Source: Druceiella hillmani (lineage: Eukaryota > Arthropoda > Insecta > Lepidoptera > Hepialidae). From it: a DNA stretch of 64,000 nucleotides. The position numbers were made by a program, and so were the translations under genes. The notes under the pieces were generated by a model. The model saw only the letters and a list, made by a program, of their open reading frames with translations, did no database searches and was not told the DNA's origin. The stretch is from contig JAYKKI010000095.1 of assembly GCA_039881145.1 (NCBI GenBank), positions 2,992,001 through 3,056,000 on the forward strand, written 5' to 3'. Positions 22,448 to 33,557 of the stretch are shown piece by piece (positions within the stretch are counted from its first letter, which is position 1; each line of letters opens with the position of its first letter).

Positions 22448-22458
22448 ATATTCGAATA

Positions 22459-22691
22459 TTGAATATATTTGGCGTTAATTTTGTAGAAATTCATTATTCA
22501 CAATTAAATGAAACTACGTGATGTAGTATTATTCCTACTTTTTTTAAGTTCTTTACCACGACCTTAGGTTAGCAAAGAATCATTGCTAATAACCCACCTG
22601 AAGATGTAGTACAACGAAACCTAGGTCGTGGTAAAGAACTTAAATAAAGTAGGAATAATACTACATCACGTAGTTTCATTTAACTGTAATT
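22459..22691 (+). mobile_element. Palindromic hammerhead element, copy C
   Basis: It starts TTGAATATATTTGGCGTTAA (22459) and ends near ...TTCATTTAACTGT, with inverted arms around the loop ATTGCTAAT. Flanking ATATTCGAATA (22448-22458) and ATATTCGATTA (22692-22702) match at 10 of 11 positions and are probably the target duplication. The left arm lacks the core of its hammerhead copy; the right arm keeps it. Confidence 0.8.
22595..22632 (+). ncRNA. Hammerhead ribozyme-like motif, copy C (damaged stem II)
   Basis: CCAC, CTGAAGA, GAAA, CC-TA-GG, TC, GTGG are all intact. Stem II is shortened to TGTAGTACAAC and pairs poorly, so this copy is probably inactive. Confidence 0.45.
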
Positions 22692-22878
22692 ATATTCGAT
22701 TAATAACTTAACTTTTTTTTTGTACTAAGCAATAAAATCAAGGCGAGGCTCTACCATACCCTCGTTATTAATCCAATATTATTAGTAAAATAAAAAATAC
22801 AACTAAACTACAAATTGACATTTTTATTATTAAAGTAAGATCATTTTAAGAAAAATAAAAAGTCCAAAATTTGAAGGA

Positions 22879-23352
22879 CTGTAAATCTGATAACATTGGA
22901 TAATGTATAAAGTAAAAAGTATACGTGTTGTTAGTTTAATAATTGGTGAAGTTCGCGTAAAATTAGTAATAAACTAATTAATTCAAATCATAATAGTCAC
23001 GAATAAAAGAAGTATTTTTGACCGAGAATCGTTAGATCTATTAGCACTAAATTAGCGTGAAGAGGAGTGGAAATTGTATAGATACTCGTGTATATTATAT
23101 GAGTTCGTCAGCAAACTGTAAATCTGATAACATTGGATAATGTATAAAATTAATAAGTATACATGTTGTTAGTTTTATAATTGGTGAAGTTCGCGTAAAA
23201 TGACTAATAAATTAATTAATTCAAATCATAATGGTCACGAATAAAAGAAGTATTTTTGGCCGAGATTCGTTAGATCTATTAGCACTAAATTAGCGTGAAG
23301 AGGAGTTGAAATTGTATAGACACACGTGTATATTATTTGAGTTTGTCAGCAA
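22879..23352. repeat. 237-bp tandem duplication
   Basis: GTAAATCTGATAACATTGGA begins at 22881 and 23118. The two copies are nearly identical over the full 237 bp, including TTAGATCTATTAGCACTAAA. A third, partial copy lies at about 30349-30430. Confidence 0.92.
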
Positions 23353-23430
23353 ACGAAATTAAATCAGGCGATAAGGCACTATTCTATCAAAAGTGGAATA
23401 TGTTTTGTTCTATAACAGCTAATATCATCG
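23353..23430. other. Short spacer
   Basis: Unique sequence with no supported feature. Confidence 0.4.
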
Positions 23431-23665
23431 GTTGATATATTTCTTTATGGGGTCTCCTATATCAATGGTTAGTTATAATGGTCGACGTTCTATCCACGTG
23501 ACGACCCTACGCGGCCTCGAGGAGCGTAGGACTGAAGCAAGGATTCGATATCACGTGTCCGTTCCTACCCACATCATCCATTTACTTGGGGAGAATAAAT
23601 GCCATAAACAGTTGTGTGATTATATTAATGGAGCGCAATTACGATTTTCCCAACGTACCTGATAT
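23431..23665. promoter_or_regulatory. Higher-GC unique island with a 76-codon frame
   Basis: The stretch with CGACCCTACGCGGCCTCGAG (about 23502) and ACTTGGGGAGAATAAATGCC is not repetitive. A plus-strand frame (23432-23662) crosses it, but no domain is recognised. It could be a conserved noncoding element or part of an unrecognised exon. Confidence 0.25.
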
Positions 23666-24560
23666 CATTTTATTTATTTATTTACAAATCATTACCCTCC
23701 ACTAGAAAAATAAGTGTTCGGCCTTTTTTGTTATGTAAGTATTCATCCATAATAAATAACTGAGCAACAAGATAGTATTGTGATAGTTCACTGTTTAATA
23801 TCTATAACAATGTTAATGAAAAAAAATTTTATATGATAGATATATATATAGTAAGACAAAAATTCGCTAAATAAAATAGAAAACCAAAAAATAACTATCA
23901 CGAAAGAGCAATGGTTAAGAAGATAAAAAAAAATTATATAAAGGGAATTACATCGATGGGTTTTACTTGTACAAAGTTAATCAGATGTCGATACTCGTAA
24001 ATAAAGTGCATAGTTGCTTTAATTTTTAAAGAAGTGAGTTTTTAACTATAACTATCAATACCTGGCGTTGTTTATATATTTCACATCACTATAATATATA
24101 TTTGTTGCATTATTGATTTTATTTTTTCAGTTTTTTTGATGTATATAGTAAATTAGTAAATAATTGTTTATTGTTCATTAACGATTGGTTCGAAAAATTA
24201 AGGTATTTTTCATTAAAATCTGGGAAAACATTATTTGGAAATATATCTTATATATATTATTATATGCTATTTTCTTGTTGCGTATTTTTTTATTGTTTTT
24301 TCTATGATCTATTGGGCAACGTATAGAGTATGTAACGGGTATCCCGATAATCTTACTTTTGCGGTAACTGCTTAAATTTCGTTTTATGTAACGTACTATT
24401 TGCAACGAATAAATCTGCCTTCTCAGTTCAACTGTGTGGTAACCAAAGAGTGTATTTACATTCCTCCGTCCCCAAAGCATGAAATTGTTTTTCTATTGCA
24501 GTATGAGAATACGAGTTGTGCATCTATAGTTGCGGTTTGCTCATTTTTCACCTTAATCAA
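23666..24560. other. AT-rich spacer
   Basis: No supported feature. The overlapping frames at 24178-24480 (minus) and 24400-24585 (plus) have no motif. Confidence 0.4.
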
Positions 24561-25300
24561 AATTCATGTAGTAATGCTCGGCTGAGTTCTCTTAGTGAAA
24601 TTTCTATATTTCGTTTGGTGTTTAGTTGCCGAACTTTAGTTGCTAACTGAACAGAAATTCGAACACCGAATGTTTGTATAACATTTCGGAAGTCACTTGG
24701 AAATAAGTGGCACGTTCATGAGTTGCCAACTTAATATTATTAGAAAAAGCAACATATTTGTCTGAATCAGATAGTGATTCTTAAGATTAGTTCATGAAGA
24801 TAAATGTAGAATTGCATCAATTGTTAACTTCGTCTTTGATCGCATGATGTAAGTTGTTTGTAATTGCAAATGTGTTCATAAAATTTATCGTGTTTGTTAT
24901 TTAAACAAAAAGCAGATATTATTACTTTAATAGCCATGACATCTTTAACCTAATGAACTTGATGTTAACTTTGAAACGCACGACGTTGCAGACAGGTTGC
25001 ATAATTTTAAATCGGCCCTTTCAGATTTGCGGCCCTTCAAACTTTGAAATTTTTACTTTTTCTTAAAGTACTCTTACTGTAATTATAAAAATGTTAAATT
25101 TTCAGTTTAATTGTATAAAGAATTATGCAATATTTCTTTAATTGTTATAATAATTATTATGCCTTATCAAAAGAAGACTCAACAAGCTTTTATTAAAATG
25201 CACTAATTACTGCAAAAATTATTTTAGTGTACTATAATAGAAACTAATTTTTGAAAATATTTTTTAATTAATTAAATTTTTTCCTTTTTAGGGAAATTAA
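24561..25300. other. Unique spacer, slightly higher GC at its start
   Basis: About 24580-24740 is less AT-rich (GTGGCACGTTCATGAGTTGC) and not repetitive. The remainder is AT-rich, with nothing recognised. Confidence 0.35.
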
Positions 25301-25740
25301 CATGGATATATAGCAGAGAAATCATTTATCAGCCTGCCTATTTCCAACAACGCACCATTACGAAGCTACTCATCGAGACCAATCAAACGAGTTCAAACTC
25401 GAGGTATCTACTTTATGCCATTGCGGAGATTCTATATCACCTTCCAGTTCCATGATAAAATCGTGACAAATTCCACGAGTCTAAATTGGAGGTTCCATCA
25501 TTAAACTCTGGTCACAAATCTAGGACACATTAACTCATCGTGAGGAATTAAATGAGTCTAAGTTTAAGAAATCTACTTTTTGCCTTTACGGAGATCTTGT
25601 GACCACTTTCCAGATCGAATTAATCTAGATTAAACTTGATGTATCTACCTACCTTATGTCGTTACCGAGATCCTGTAACTGAGGTCCTGTAACTGTGACT
25701 TTCTGGCAGTTTGAGGAAGGAAAGTGATTAAAAATGACTT
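25301..25740. repeat. Degraded tandem or dispersed repeat
   Basis: GGTATCTACTTTATGCCATT, AATCTACTTTTTGCCTTTAC and GTATCTACCTACCTTATGTC at about 25402, 25569 and 25640, each followed by GAGATyyTxTxxC-like text, are diverged copies of one unit. The spacing is irregular. Confidence 0.55.
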
Positions 25741-25864
25741 GGAAGATTTATATTAAACTCGTAAACTCACATACTGAGAAGTGAATTTAAATAAAAGTTT
25801 TCCAAAAAAGTCAAAAATCAAAATATCTAGTATAGGTATCGTGTGCATACTGTTAAAAAACTTA
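25741..25864. other. AT-rich spacer
   Basis: No supported feature. Confidence 0.4.
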
Positions 25865-26138
25865 GAGCTGTTTTCTTAATTATAGAGGGACACAGAAATT
25901 TATTTATAATTGTTTAAAAAACTTTCATTTTATAGTTAATTCCAATTAATGATAATTGACGAATCGTTAAGCTTTAATTATATATTAACTTACCATTGTT
26001 GGAGCTGTTTTTTTAATTATAGAGGGACACTGAAATTTTATTTATAATAGTTTAAAAAACTTTTCATCTTATAATTAATTCCAATTAATGATAATTGATG
26101 AATCGTTAAGCTTTAATTGTATTTAACTTACCATTTTT
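25865..26138. repeat. 137-bp tandem duplication
   Basis: GAGCTGTTTT begins at 25865 and 26002, and the following ATAGAGGGACAC and GATAATTGACGAATCGTTAA blocks recur in order. The copies differ by a few bases. Confidence 0.9.
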
Positions 26139-26474
26139 GGGCAGTCCTGTATGAGGTGAAGCTTTGAGTAAATGGCTTTTGTTTGTTAAAATGGCATTTT
26201 CTTCCTGTTCCTTATTCTAATACTGTAGTCATTTTCCACAGGCTAAAAATCTTGCAATGGAATGTAAAGGAAGATTATGTTTCAATCGCGAATATTCATT
26301 TGGATTGTTTTCCCAATTCTGCCGTATCCTTTTGTAACTGTATATCTTAAGTGTTCCTGAATCCTTTAAAAGTCTTTTACTGCGTTTTTATTATGTTGAT
26401 TAGATTCAATGTGCACTGTGGCTATAAAGGCTTTTAGCTGCTTTTACAAATTCTGAAAAAGGAAACATTAAAAA
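26139..26474. other. AT-rich spacer
   Basis: No supported feature. Confidence 0.4.
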
Positions 26475-27350
26475 TTTTAGATGAATGTTTTTTTGCAAAA
26501 TGTTAATATCACATTATTACCTCGATAGTACGTGTTGTCCAAATTTTAAACGAGTGTTTTTTTGGAAAATGTCAATATCATATTGTTATTTCGATGGTAT
26601 ATGTTGTTCATAGCTGAAGTGTACGTATGTTAGAAGATAGGGCAGTCAACTTTGGTTCAAATTTTAGACGAGTGTTTATTAGGAAAATCTTAATATCATA
26701 TTATTACTTCGATGGTATATGTTGTTCATAGCTGAAGTGTACATATGTTAGAAGATAGGGCAGTCAACTTTGGTTCAAATTTTAGATGAGTGTTTTTTTG
26801 CAAAATGTTAATATCATATTATTACTTCGATGGGATGTGTTGTTCATAGCTGAAGTATACGTATGTTAGAAGATAGGGCAGTCAACTTTGGTTCAAATTT
26901 TAGACGAGTGTTTTTTTGCAAAATGTTAATATCATATTATTACTTCGATGGTATATGTTGTTCATAGCTGAAGTGTACGTATGTTAGAAGATAGGGTAGT
27001 CAACTTTGGTTCAAATTTTAGACGAGTGTTTTTTTGGAAAATGTTAATATCACATTATTACTTCGATGGTATGTGTTGTTCATAACTGAAGTGTACGTAT
27101 GTTAGAAGATAGGGCAGTCACCTTTAGTTCAAATTTTAGACGAGTGTTTTTTTGCAAAATGTTAATATCACATTATTACTTCGATGGGATGTGTTGTTTA
27201 TAGCAGAAGTGTACGTATGTTAGAAGATAGGGCAGTCATCTTTAGTTCAAATTTTAGACGAGTGTTTTTTTGCAAAATGTTAATATCACATTATTACTTC
27301 GATGGAATGTGTTGTTCATAGCAGAAGTGTACGTATGTTAGAAGATATAG
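26475..27350. repeat. 118-bp tandem repeat, about 7.5 copies
   Basis: AGAAGATAG recurs at 26632, 26750, 26868, 26986, 27104, 27222 and 27340, always 118 bp apart, with ATTACTTCGATGGTATATGT in each unit. The first unit is shorter and diverged. Later units share variants (GCAGAAGTG), indicating local spread. Confidence 0.97.
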
Positions 27351-28192
27351 TATCACATTTAATACTAAAGGATATGTGATGATTTCTTATCTTTTTTTTC
27401 ACTTATTCGATAGGGGCTTGTCTTGAAGGCATAAAACGATGTATAAAATACCCAAAGCGATCCGATGTATATTAATAATATTTCATTATTATTATTTAAT
27501 GCAAGTTTATACGTATAAATGTTAAAAACCCTCTGTATTAATTTTTTTTTGAGAAAATGTACTTAAGGGTTAGAGATAAGCCCTGGAACAGAACGCCATG
27601 GTTTTTGATATCATTTATGTGTCTGTTTTTCAGTCAGGGTCAGGGTTCCGTACATATTTTGGCACTTATAAACATTAGGGCTTACATAGTAGTTCTTTTA
27701 AAATATTTACGAATATTAATTTGTAATATAATAAATATATTGCAGTGTTATGTACTTGCATAGGCATGGTGCATAATTAAAAAAATTGTAAGATCTAGGA
27801 TAATCGATATAGTTTTCTTGTAATCTGCCAGTCAGATTTTATCAATCCTGTTTTTTTATGATTTCTGGCTGGGTAGTTTCGGAAATTAGGAGTTAGGAGT
27901 TTAATAATTTTGCATAATTTTTAGAATAACTTTTTAAATATGGAATTAAAATTGTGAATTTTGTCTTTATATTCCTCCTAACAAACCTTTTCAAATTATA
28001 CAGTATAAAAAAAATTAAGACATTTATTTGCTTCTTTTTTACTGTTATACGAAATTTTTATAAAATTGTTGGTGGCGTAAAATTTGTGGTTTAATAAGAG
28101 TATTACTGTGCTAGCTCTCGAGCGTCTATGTCGCATAGTTTCTGAGAAAATCGCCTCTGAATATAGAATAATGTATTAATATATGTATAAAG

Positions 28193-28195
<3 letters not shown>
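27351..28195. repeat. Spacer with fragments of the family X dispersed repeat
   Basis: TTTCGGAAATTAGGAGTTAG near 27877 matches TTTCGGAAATAATGGGGGAA in the family X copy at 28250-28890. GGGTCAGGGTTCCGTAC near 27638 is another fragment of this repeat type. Remaining sequence is AT-rich without genes. Confidence 0.45.

Positions 28196-28245
<50 letters not shown>
28196..28245. repeat. (TA)n microsatellite
   Basis: About 50 bases of uninterrupted TA. Confidence 0.99.
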
Positions 28246-28246
<1 letters not shown>

Positions 28247-28249
28247 CCT

Positions 28250-28890
28250 ATAAATAACTATATCTTTCGTAGGTGTAAATACATGGGGGGATTAAGAAAA
28301 ACTATGACATCTAAAATCGTCCCTATAGTTTTCCTACAACCCTTGTGTGGGCTTCTAACAAAACTATATTTTTTGATATTTTTAGGTTGAGCAATTTCGG
28401 AAATAATGGGGGAAGGGGGGTGGGGGTGTTTGTAGGGAGTGTCAGTTTCGGAAATAAGGGGCATATTTTTTCGAATAATTCAATTTATATATGAATAATA
28501 TATGAATATTCAGTATATTTCAAAAGACATAATACTTAAAATGATAAAAAAATTATTTAAAAATATTTTTGAGACCCTTATAACCCTTCGAACCCCTATT
28601 GATCCTTTCAAACGACACCTCGCTCTATATACGGAATTAAACGGAATTAAATTTTTTCAAGTACAAGACATATTTTAGGGAGGGAATTAATTTTCCCTCC
28701 CTTTACGTTTTAGGTATTTCGATATACGCGGGTTGATATGTTTTATTACTCGGCCAAAGTTCAAGTTTCTTCGTCAAGCGGTTTCTGAGAAAAACGACTG
28801 TAAACAATATAGGGCAGGCACCTAAGTGATTTTAAGGTTTCCGATTTTCTTTTCAGGTACAAAACCTTAAAAACTAATAATACGTGGAAT
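28250..28890 (+). repeat. Dispersed repeat family X, long copy
   Basis: The G-rich tract at about 28408-28440 and the phrase AAGTTTCTTCGTCAAGCGGT followed by TTCTGAGAAAAACGACTG are shared with copies near 41040-41430, 57355-57905 and 61390-61530. The 3' part resembles the GGTTCCGT/ACGGAACC hairpin end common in lepidopteran repeats, here decayed. A 68-codon minus-strand frame in it is incidental. Confidence 0.6.
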
Positions 28891-29210
28891 AAAACGCAAA
28901 TAGGTGGTAATTATTTAAACATATTAAAATAATGCAATTCTTTTAAAAGTACAAAACCAAAGAGAAAATTAAAATCTAAGAAAAAAATACAAAAATTAGA
29001 TTAAAAAAAACATTCTTCACTTGCGCATCATTTTTTACTCCTAAAAACGAATAACACGTGGAATAAAACGTAAATAGTTGGTAATTATTTAAATATATTA
29101 AAATAATGCAATTCTTTAAAAGTAAAAAACCAAAGAGAAAATTAAAAAATCTAAGAAAAAAATACAAAAATTAGAATAAAAAACATTCTTCACTCGCGCA
29201 TCATTTTGAA
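28865..29210. repeat. 174-bp tandem duplication
   Basis: ACGTGGAATAAAACG occurs at 28882 and 29056, and the following CCAAAGAGAAAATTAAAA and ATTCTTCACTTGCGCATC blocks recur in order. The first copy overlaps the end of the family X repeat. Confidence 0.9.
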
Positions 29211-29319
29211 TACTATTAGGTTATCATATATAACTTGATAAATATCTGGAAAAAGTGCCAAATATGACGTAAAGCACACTCCATATTATTATTTCAACAA
29301 AACAAAAATAATCAACTAA
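29211..29319. other. AT-rich spacer
   Basis: No supported feature. Confidence 0.4.
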
Positions 29320-29590
29320 CCACGTACATCCACATTTCGTTCCCTCCCGCGCTCAATATAATCAATTGATGGAGAAATGTACACGTTATTAAAATACTCA
29401 ACAAAATTGTCACATTCGATACGTAAAATTATAAGCTACCCTACGAGCACTACGCCGCCTTAGCTTTATCGCGTTCGATCATATACCGGAAAGGCAATCT
29501 GTCTGGCCGCCCCAATCAGGGACGGGCGGGCCGGCGGCCGGCGCTTCCGCCGCGGCGCCATCTTACTGCCTGCACGATGCCACGTTGCCT
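29320..29590. promoter_or_regulatory. Strong GC-rich island
   Basis: Contains GGGCGGGCCGGCGGCCGGCG (about 29523) and GCCGCGGCGCCATCTTACTG. The last holds a CGCCATCTT/AAGATGGCG motif of the YY1/CTCF-like type. It is the most GC-rich short stretch in the window and has no long frame or repeat. It could be a promoter or enhancer; no TATA is seen. Confidence 0.3.
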
Positions 29591-30348
29591 ATTTCTGGAG
29601 AGTTATTTATTTGTATTTAGTTTTTCGTAATTAAACTTTAGTTTTAATTATATTATTACGATATTGGCTCATAATTTTTTGATTGCTTGTGTATTTCTTG
29701 CCTTAATAATAAAATACGAAGAACGCAATTTTTTTATTTTTGAATTGATTTATTTGTGTTTAGTGCTGAATAAATTATTTATAAAATTTAACGAATGTAT
29801 TGAAAAATCCCAAGGTAATATTAAACTTAGTATGTTTTGAAGGGTGAATTCTGTAAACATAAGTAATTTCAAATATTTTACATGTACTACATCTGAATTA
29901 TTTAAAATCATACACTGTGTACATATTTTGATAGAAACACACTTTTAACAAATAATTTGTACAAATTTTTTATGGGCTATCATATTGTTTATAAATTGGG
30001 AATATCTGAACCTGCTACTCCAAAATTAGAAATAAAGTTGCAAACGAGTATAAGGGTAGGATAAATACCTTGGGTTAAATAAAAATAATATAACATGTGT
30101 AAAATTCATGTAAGAAGAATTTAATACTATACATTCAGAAAAATAAATAAAACGTCATAAAAATCGACGTCAATATTTAATAAAATATTCATGTCAATGT
30201 ACATTGACTTATCGTCAATTGAAAAAACAGCCGCAATGCCAGTGCCAGAATACCTCCATCTGTGGTCAACGGAAGTTGGGCTGTATCGTCCGTACGTGTA
30301 ATTATACTTACGACAATTATGTGTGCGTGTTAATTATGAATTCATAAA
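29591..30348. other. AT-rich spacer with a short higher-GC segment
   Basis: Around 30225-30300 (CAGCCGCAATGCCAGTGCC) the sequence is less AT-rich and unique. The rest has no supported feature. Confidence 0.35.
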
Positions 30349-30430
30349 ATAAATTAATACATATGTTGTTAGTCTTACAATCGGTGAAGTTCACGTAAAC
30401 TTAATAATAAACTAATAATAAATACTTAAT
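30349..30430. repeat. Partial third copy of the 237-bp repeat
   Basis: AAATTAATACATATGTTGTT and TGAAGTTCACGTAAA correspond to AAATTAATAAGTATACATGT and TGAAGTTCGCGTAAA at 23148-23200. The copy is diverged and lies about 7 kb from the tandem pair. Confidence 0.6.
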
Positions 30431-31719
30431 AACTAGATCAAAAGATTCGACATAACAATTTTGGCTGTTTATTTTGATACCAGGAAGCGATTATAGGAAT
30501 TTTTTCTTTAGATTGTGGTTTTACGCAATTGAAAACTTTAAGCTGGCTTAGATATTCCCTCATTAAATTTGCAGACGTGTCGTTCTGCCCGGGGCACAGT
30601 ATATTCGAGGCAGCAGGGCAAGACGCCGATCGCGTCCAGTTACCGATAATACAAACTCTAATTCAATACAATCTCTACCGGAATTCGTGAAAGTTATTCA
30701 ATAACAACACTGTATACTCTTAACAGATTATATTATGGGTACCAGTGTATTATATGCTTATTATAATAGAATAAACATTGGGCAGCGACGAGGTATATTT
30801 CGTCAAGTTACATTTTAATTACATTTACGCATATTTTACAATTCTCAATAACTAAGAGTCACAGTGATGTTTTACTTATCAGTCATAGAGTTTACTCATT
30901 TCAAACGAGGATTTTGTGTACAGAATTAACGTTTATAGGCGATTTGTATTCTAGGTAATTTTATGAAATAGGTCAGCTAATTAAAAATATAAATAAATTA
31001 CCTCAAATGTTTATTACAGACGTCGTCAATTGAGGCCAAGTGTCATGCCACATTTAAGTGTCAAAGATAGATGCAAGGCAAAACCTATATGATCATTGGT
31101 TTTGTGTATTATGTACAAAATTTAAGTGGATACCCAATACCAGTCACGCATAAGGATTTTTTAATACAATGTTTTTCAATTTATACATTTTTAAATACTT
31201 TAAAATAGACAAATGATAAATAACTACCTGCCTACTTATTTAATATTTTCTTCTCAATTTTTTTTTACTATTTTTTGTATGTAAGGTTTTGTATCGTAGA
31301 AAATTATGTGAAAATGAAGTGATTCAATGTTGCGTTAGGTTCGATTATAGTAATAAAAGATTTCCAATTTATTGCTGAAAATCACAAAACAGCATCACTA
31401 TGTTTAAGTTGATCGGCGGTGCCGGCACCGACTTCAAAATTAAGTAACTTAGTTATTTATTGCGAATAAGTAGGTACCTATTTTGATTTACTTATTTTTT
31501 TACTTTTTAGTCCTACCTTTTTTGAAGTCGGTCGTTTAAAATATATTTTACTTTATAATTTTTAGTGAATAATATATTAATATTAATTATCACAATTAGT
31601 TTCCCTCTTAGAATTTTGGATAATTATTAAAAGTTCCGAGCAAAAGCTAGTATATAAATAATTTCCTCTTTGTCTAACAACAACACATAGAAAAGCGTTA
31701 GTAGTTACCACCAATTGCT
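30431..31719. other. AT-rich spacer with a GC island and repeat ends
   Basis: A higher-GC unique block lies at about 30570-30650 (TGCCCGGGGCACAGT, GACGCCGATCGCGTCCAG). TTTTTTGAAGTCGGTCGTTT near 31520 and GTTCCGAGCAAAAGCTAGT near 31633 look like 3' ends of insect dispersed repeats. No gene is seen. Confidence 0.35.
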
Positions 31720-32395
31720 AGCTGTCAGCCCATGAAGAGTTCAGTTTTCCGTATTCGAAGTCCAATATCAGATTTTGCAAGATTTTTTTAAATTGAAAAC
31801 TATCATTTGAGGAGTTCCGTTCTCTATATCCGAAAACCATATCAGATTTTCCAAAGTAATAACTAGAGTAGCAACTAACCCGTAGCATGTATATTGAATC
31901 ACGATCGATTTACTACCATTCGTTAAGGATTTACATTATTAATCTTCAGAACTCATCTTCACACATTGACTTGGTCGATGGTGCGGTTATTTTGCAAAGT
32001 AAAACTACCCGTACTAAATATCTTGAATTACCTTATATATACTACCATCCGATAAGGGGTTCCATTGTTCTTCTCCAAAATTCATCATCAGACTCTGACT
32101 TGATCGATAGTGTAGTTATTTTGCAAAGTAACAACACCAGTAGCAAATATCTTGAAACCCTTTCAAATTACTACTATTCATTAAGGAGTACCATTGTTTA
32201 TATCCAGAACTTATCATCAGACCGTGACCTGATAAGTAATTTTGCAAAATAACAACGTAGTAAATAACGTAGTAATTTTGCAAAATATCCGTAGTAAATA
32301 TCTTGAATCATAGATGATTCACCGCCATTCGTTAAGGAGTTCCATTGTTCATTTCCGGACTTCATAATCAGATCATCATCATATTTATATGGGAC
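31720..32395. repeat. About 129-bp degraded tandem repeat, 4-5 copies
   Basis: The motif YGTTAAGGA or variants followed by TTCCATTG and ACTCATC-like text occurs near 31921, 32050, 32179 and 32330, with more diverged copies upstream. Because 129 is a multiple of three, a 121-codon frame (31887-32252) shows a 43-residue periodicity. This is a property of the repeat, not evidence of a protein. Confidence 0.75.
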
Positions 32396-32545
32396 CATAT
32401 CTATAGGACCCTCTTTTAAATAAAAAAAGAATCATCAAAATCGGTCCACTCGGTAAAGAATTATCGCTGAACATACATAAAAAAAGTTTCTGACGAATTG
32501 GGAACCTCCTCCTTTCTTAAAGTCGGTTAAAAAGGGGTTTGCCAT
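32396..32545 (+). mobile_element. 3' end of a LINE-type dispersed repeat
   Basis: AAAATCGGTCCACTCGGTAA then GACGAATTGGGAACCTCCTC and CTTAAAGTCGGTTAAAA are, from memory, the 3' end of a very common arthropod RTE-type repeat. The 129-bp array directly upstream is probably part of the same element's tail. Confidence 0.5.
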
Positions 32546-32867
32546 TTTGTTTATTTACTTGTAAATTCAAATTTTCTAGGCTAAACACTATGATAGCTAG
32601 GCAATAGTATGTAGTAGAGCTACATAATATCACTATGGGAATATTACGGTATAATGGAAGTAGATGGCGTTGTAATAAATTATAAATGCGTCATTTATAG
32701 TGGGTAGTTTATGGTAGAAATGGTACAGGATGCTAATATCTATCATACATTGTAATATTGTTAATTATTTATTACATTATATATTTTCTTTAAACCATTT
32801 TCTTGCACTGGGACATAATAATAATGATTTAAGTGAAGGTCCAAGTGCGTCGAGTGTAATTTTTGAG
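32546..32867. other. Unique spacer
   Basis: Contains GTAGATGGCGTTG at about 32661, a weak CTCF-like core. No gene is seen. Confidence 0.35.
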
Positions 32868-33290
32868 TTAAACTTTTTAATCCACATAAAAATGGTGTAG
32901 TAAGTTATACTTTTAAACGATTATATCCACATAAAAATAGTGAAGTAAGTAAAACTTTTAAATCATTAAGTTTGAACGATTATATCCACACCAAAATCGT
33001 GTAGTAAATTAAAGTTTTAAACGATTATGTCCTCATCAAAATAGTGTAGCAAGTTAAATTTTTAAACGATTATATCCACATTAAAATAGTGTAGTAAGTT
33101 AAACTCCTAAACGATTATATTCACATTAAAATAGCATAGTAAGTCAAACTTTTCAATTATTATATTCAATCAAAAAAGCGAAGTAAGTTAAACTTTTAAA
33201 CGATTATACCTATCTCAAAATAGTGCAGTAAGTTAAACTTTTAAACTATTATGTCCACATCAAAAAAGTGTAGTAAGGTAATGTATCTAA
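32868..33290. repeat. 45-bp tandem repeat, about 9 diverged copies
   Basis: AACGATTATATCCACA recurs at 45-bp steps (for example 33065 and 33110), each followed by AAAATAGTGTAGTAAGTTAA. Several units carry private substitutions. Confidence 0.92.
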
Positions 33291-33512
33291 TCTAAAATCA
33301 ATAAAAAAGTTTGATGACGTATTACAAATTGTTAGTTTTACCCAGTTTATTTTACAAGACGATACAGTGCAATTCCTCCCTCGACTAAAGAACAGAATAA
33401 ATAACTAAACCGTTAAGAAAAAAGTTAATCAATTAATAGTTAATAATAATTATTAATACAGTCATGGTCACTTTTTTGCCCTGTCAAAACTTAATTAAAT
33501 TAACTGAATAAG
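33291..33512. other. AT-rich spacer
   Basis: No supported feature. Confidence 0.4.
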
Positions 33513-33557
33513 GTATAACGTAAGATCTGCTATTATGCAGCAGATATTACGTTATAC
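33513..33557. repeat. Hairpin, 19-bp arms, 7-nt loop
   Basis: GTATAACGTAAGATCTGCT (33513-33531) pairs with AGCAGATATTACGTTATAC (33539-33557) with one G/A mismatch; loop ATTATGC. The right arm end (ACGTTATACTTGATATTA) is repeated in tandem just downstream. Confidence 0.9.

Noticed and set aside
31887..32252. 121-codon frame with 43-residue period
   Set aside because: The 129-bp repeat is a multiple of three, and neighbouring units are stopped; no domain.
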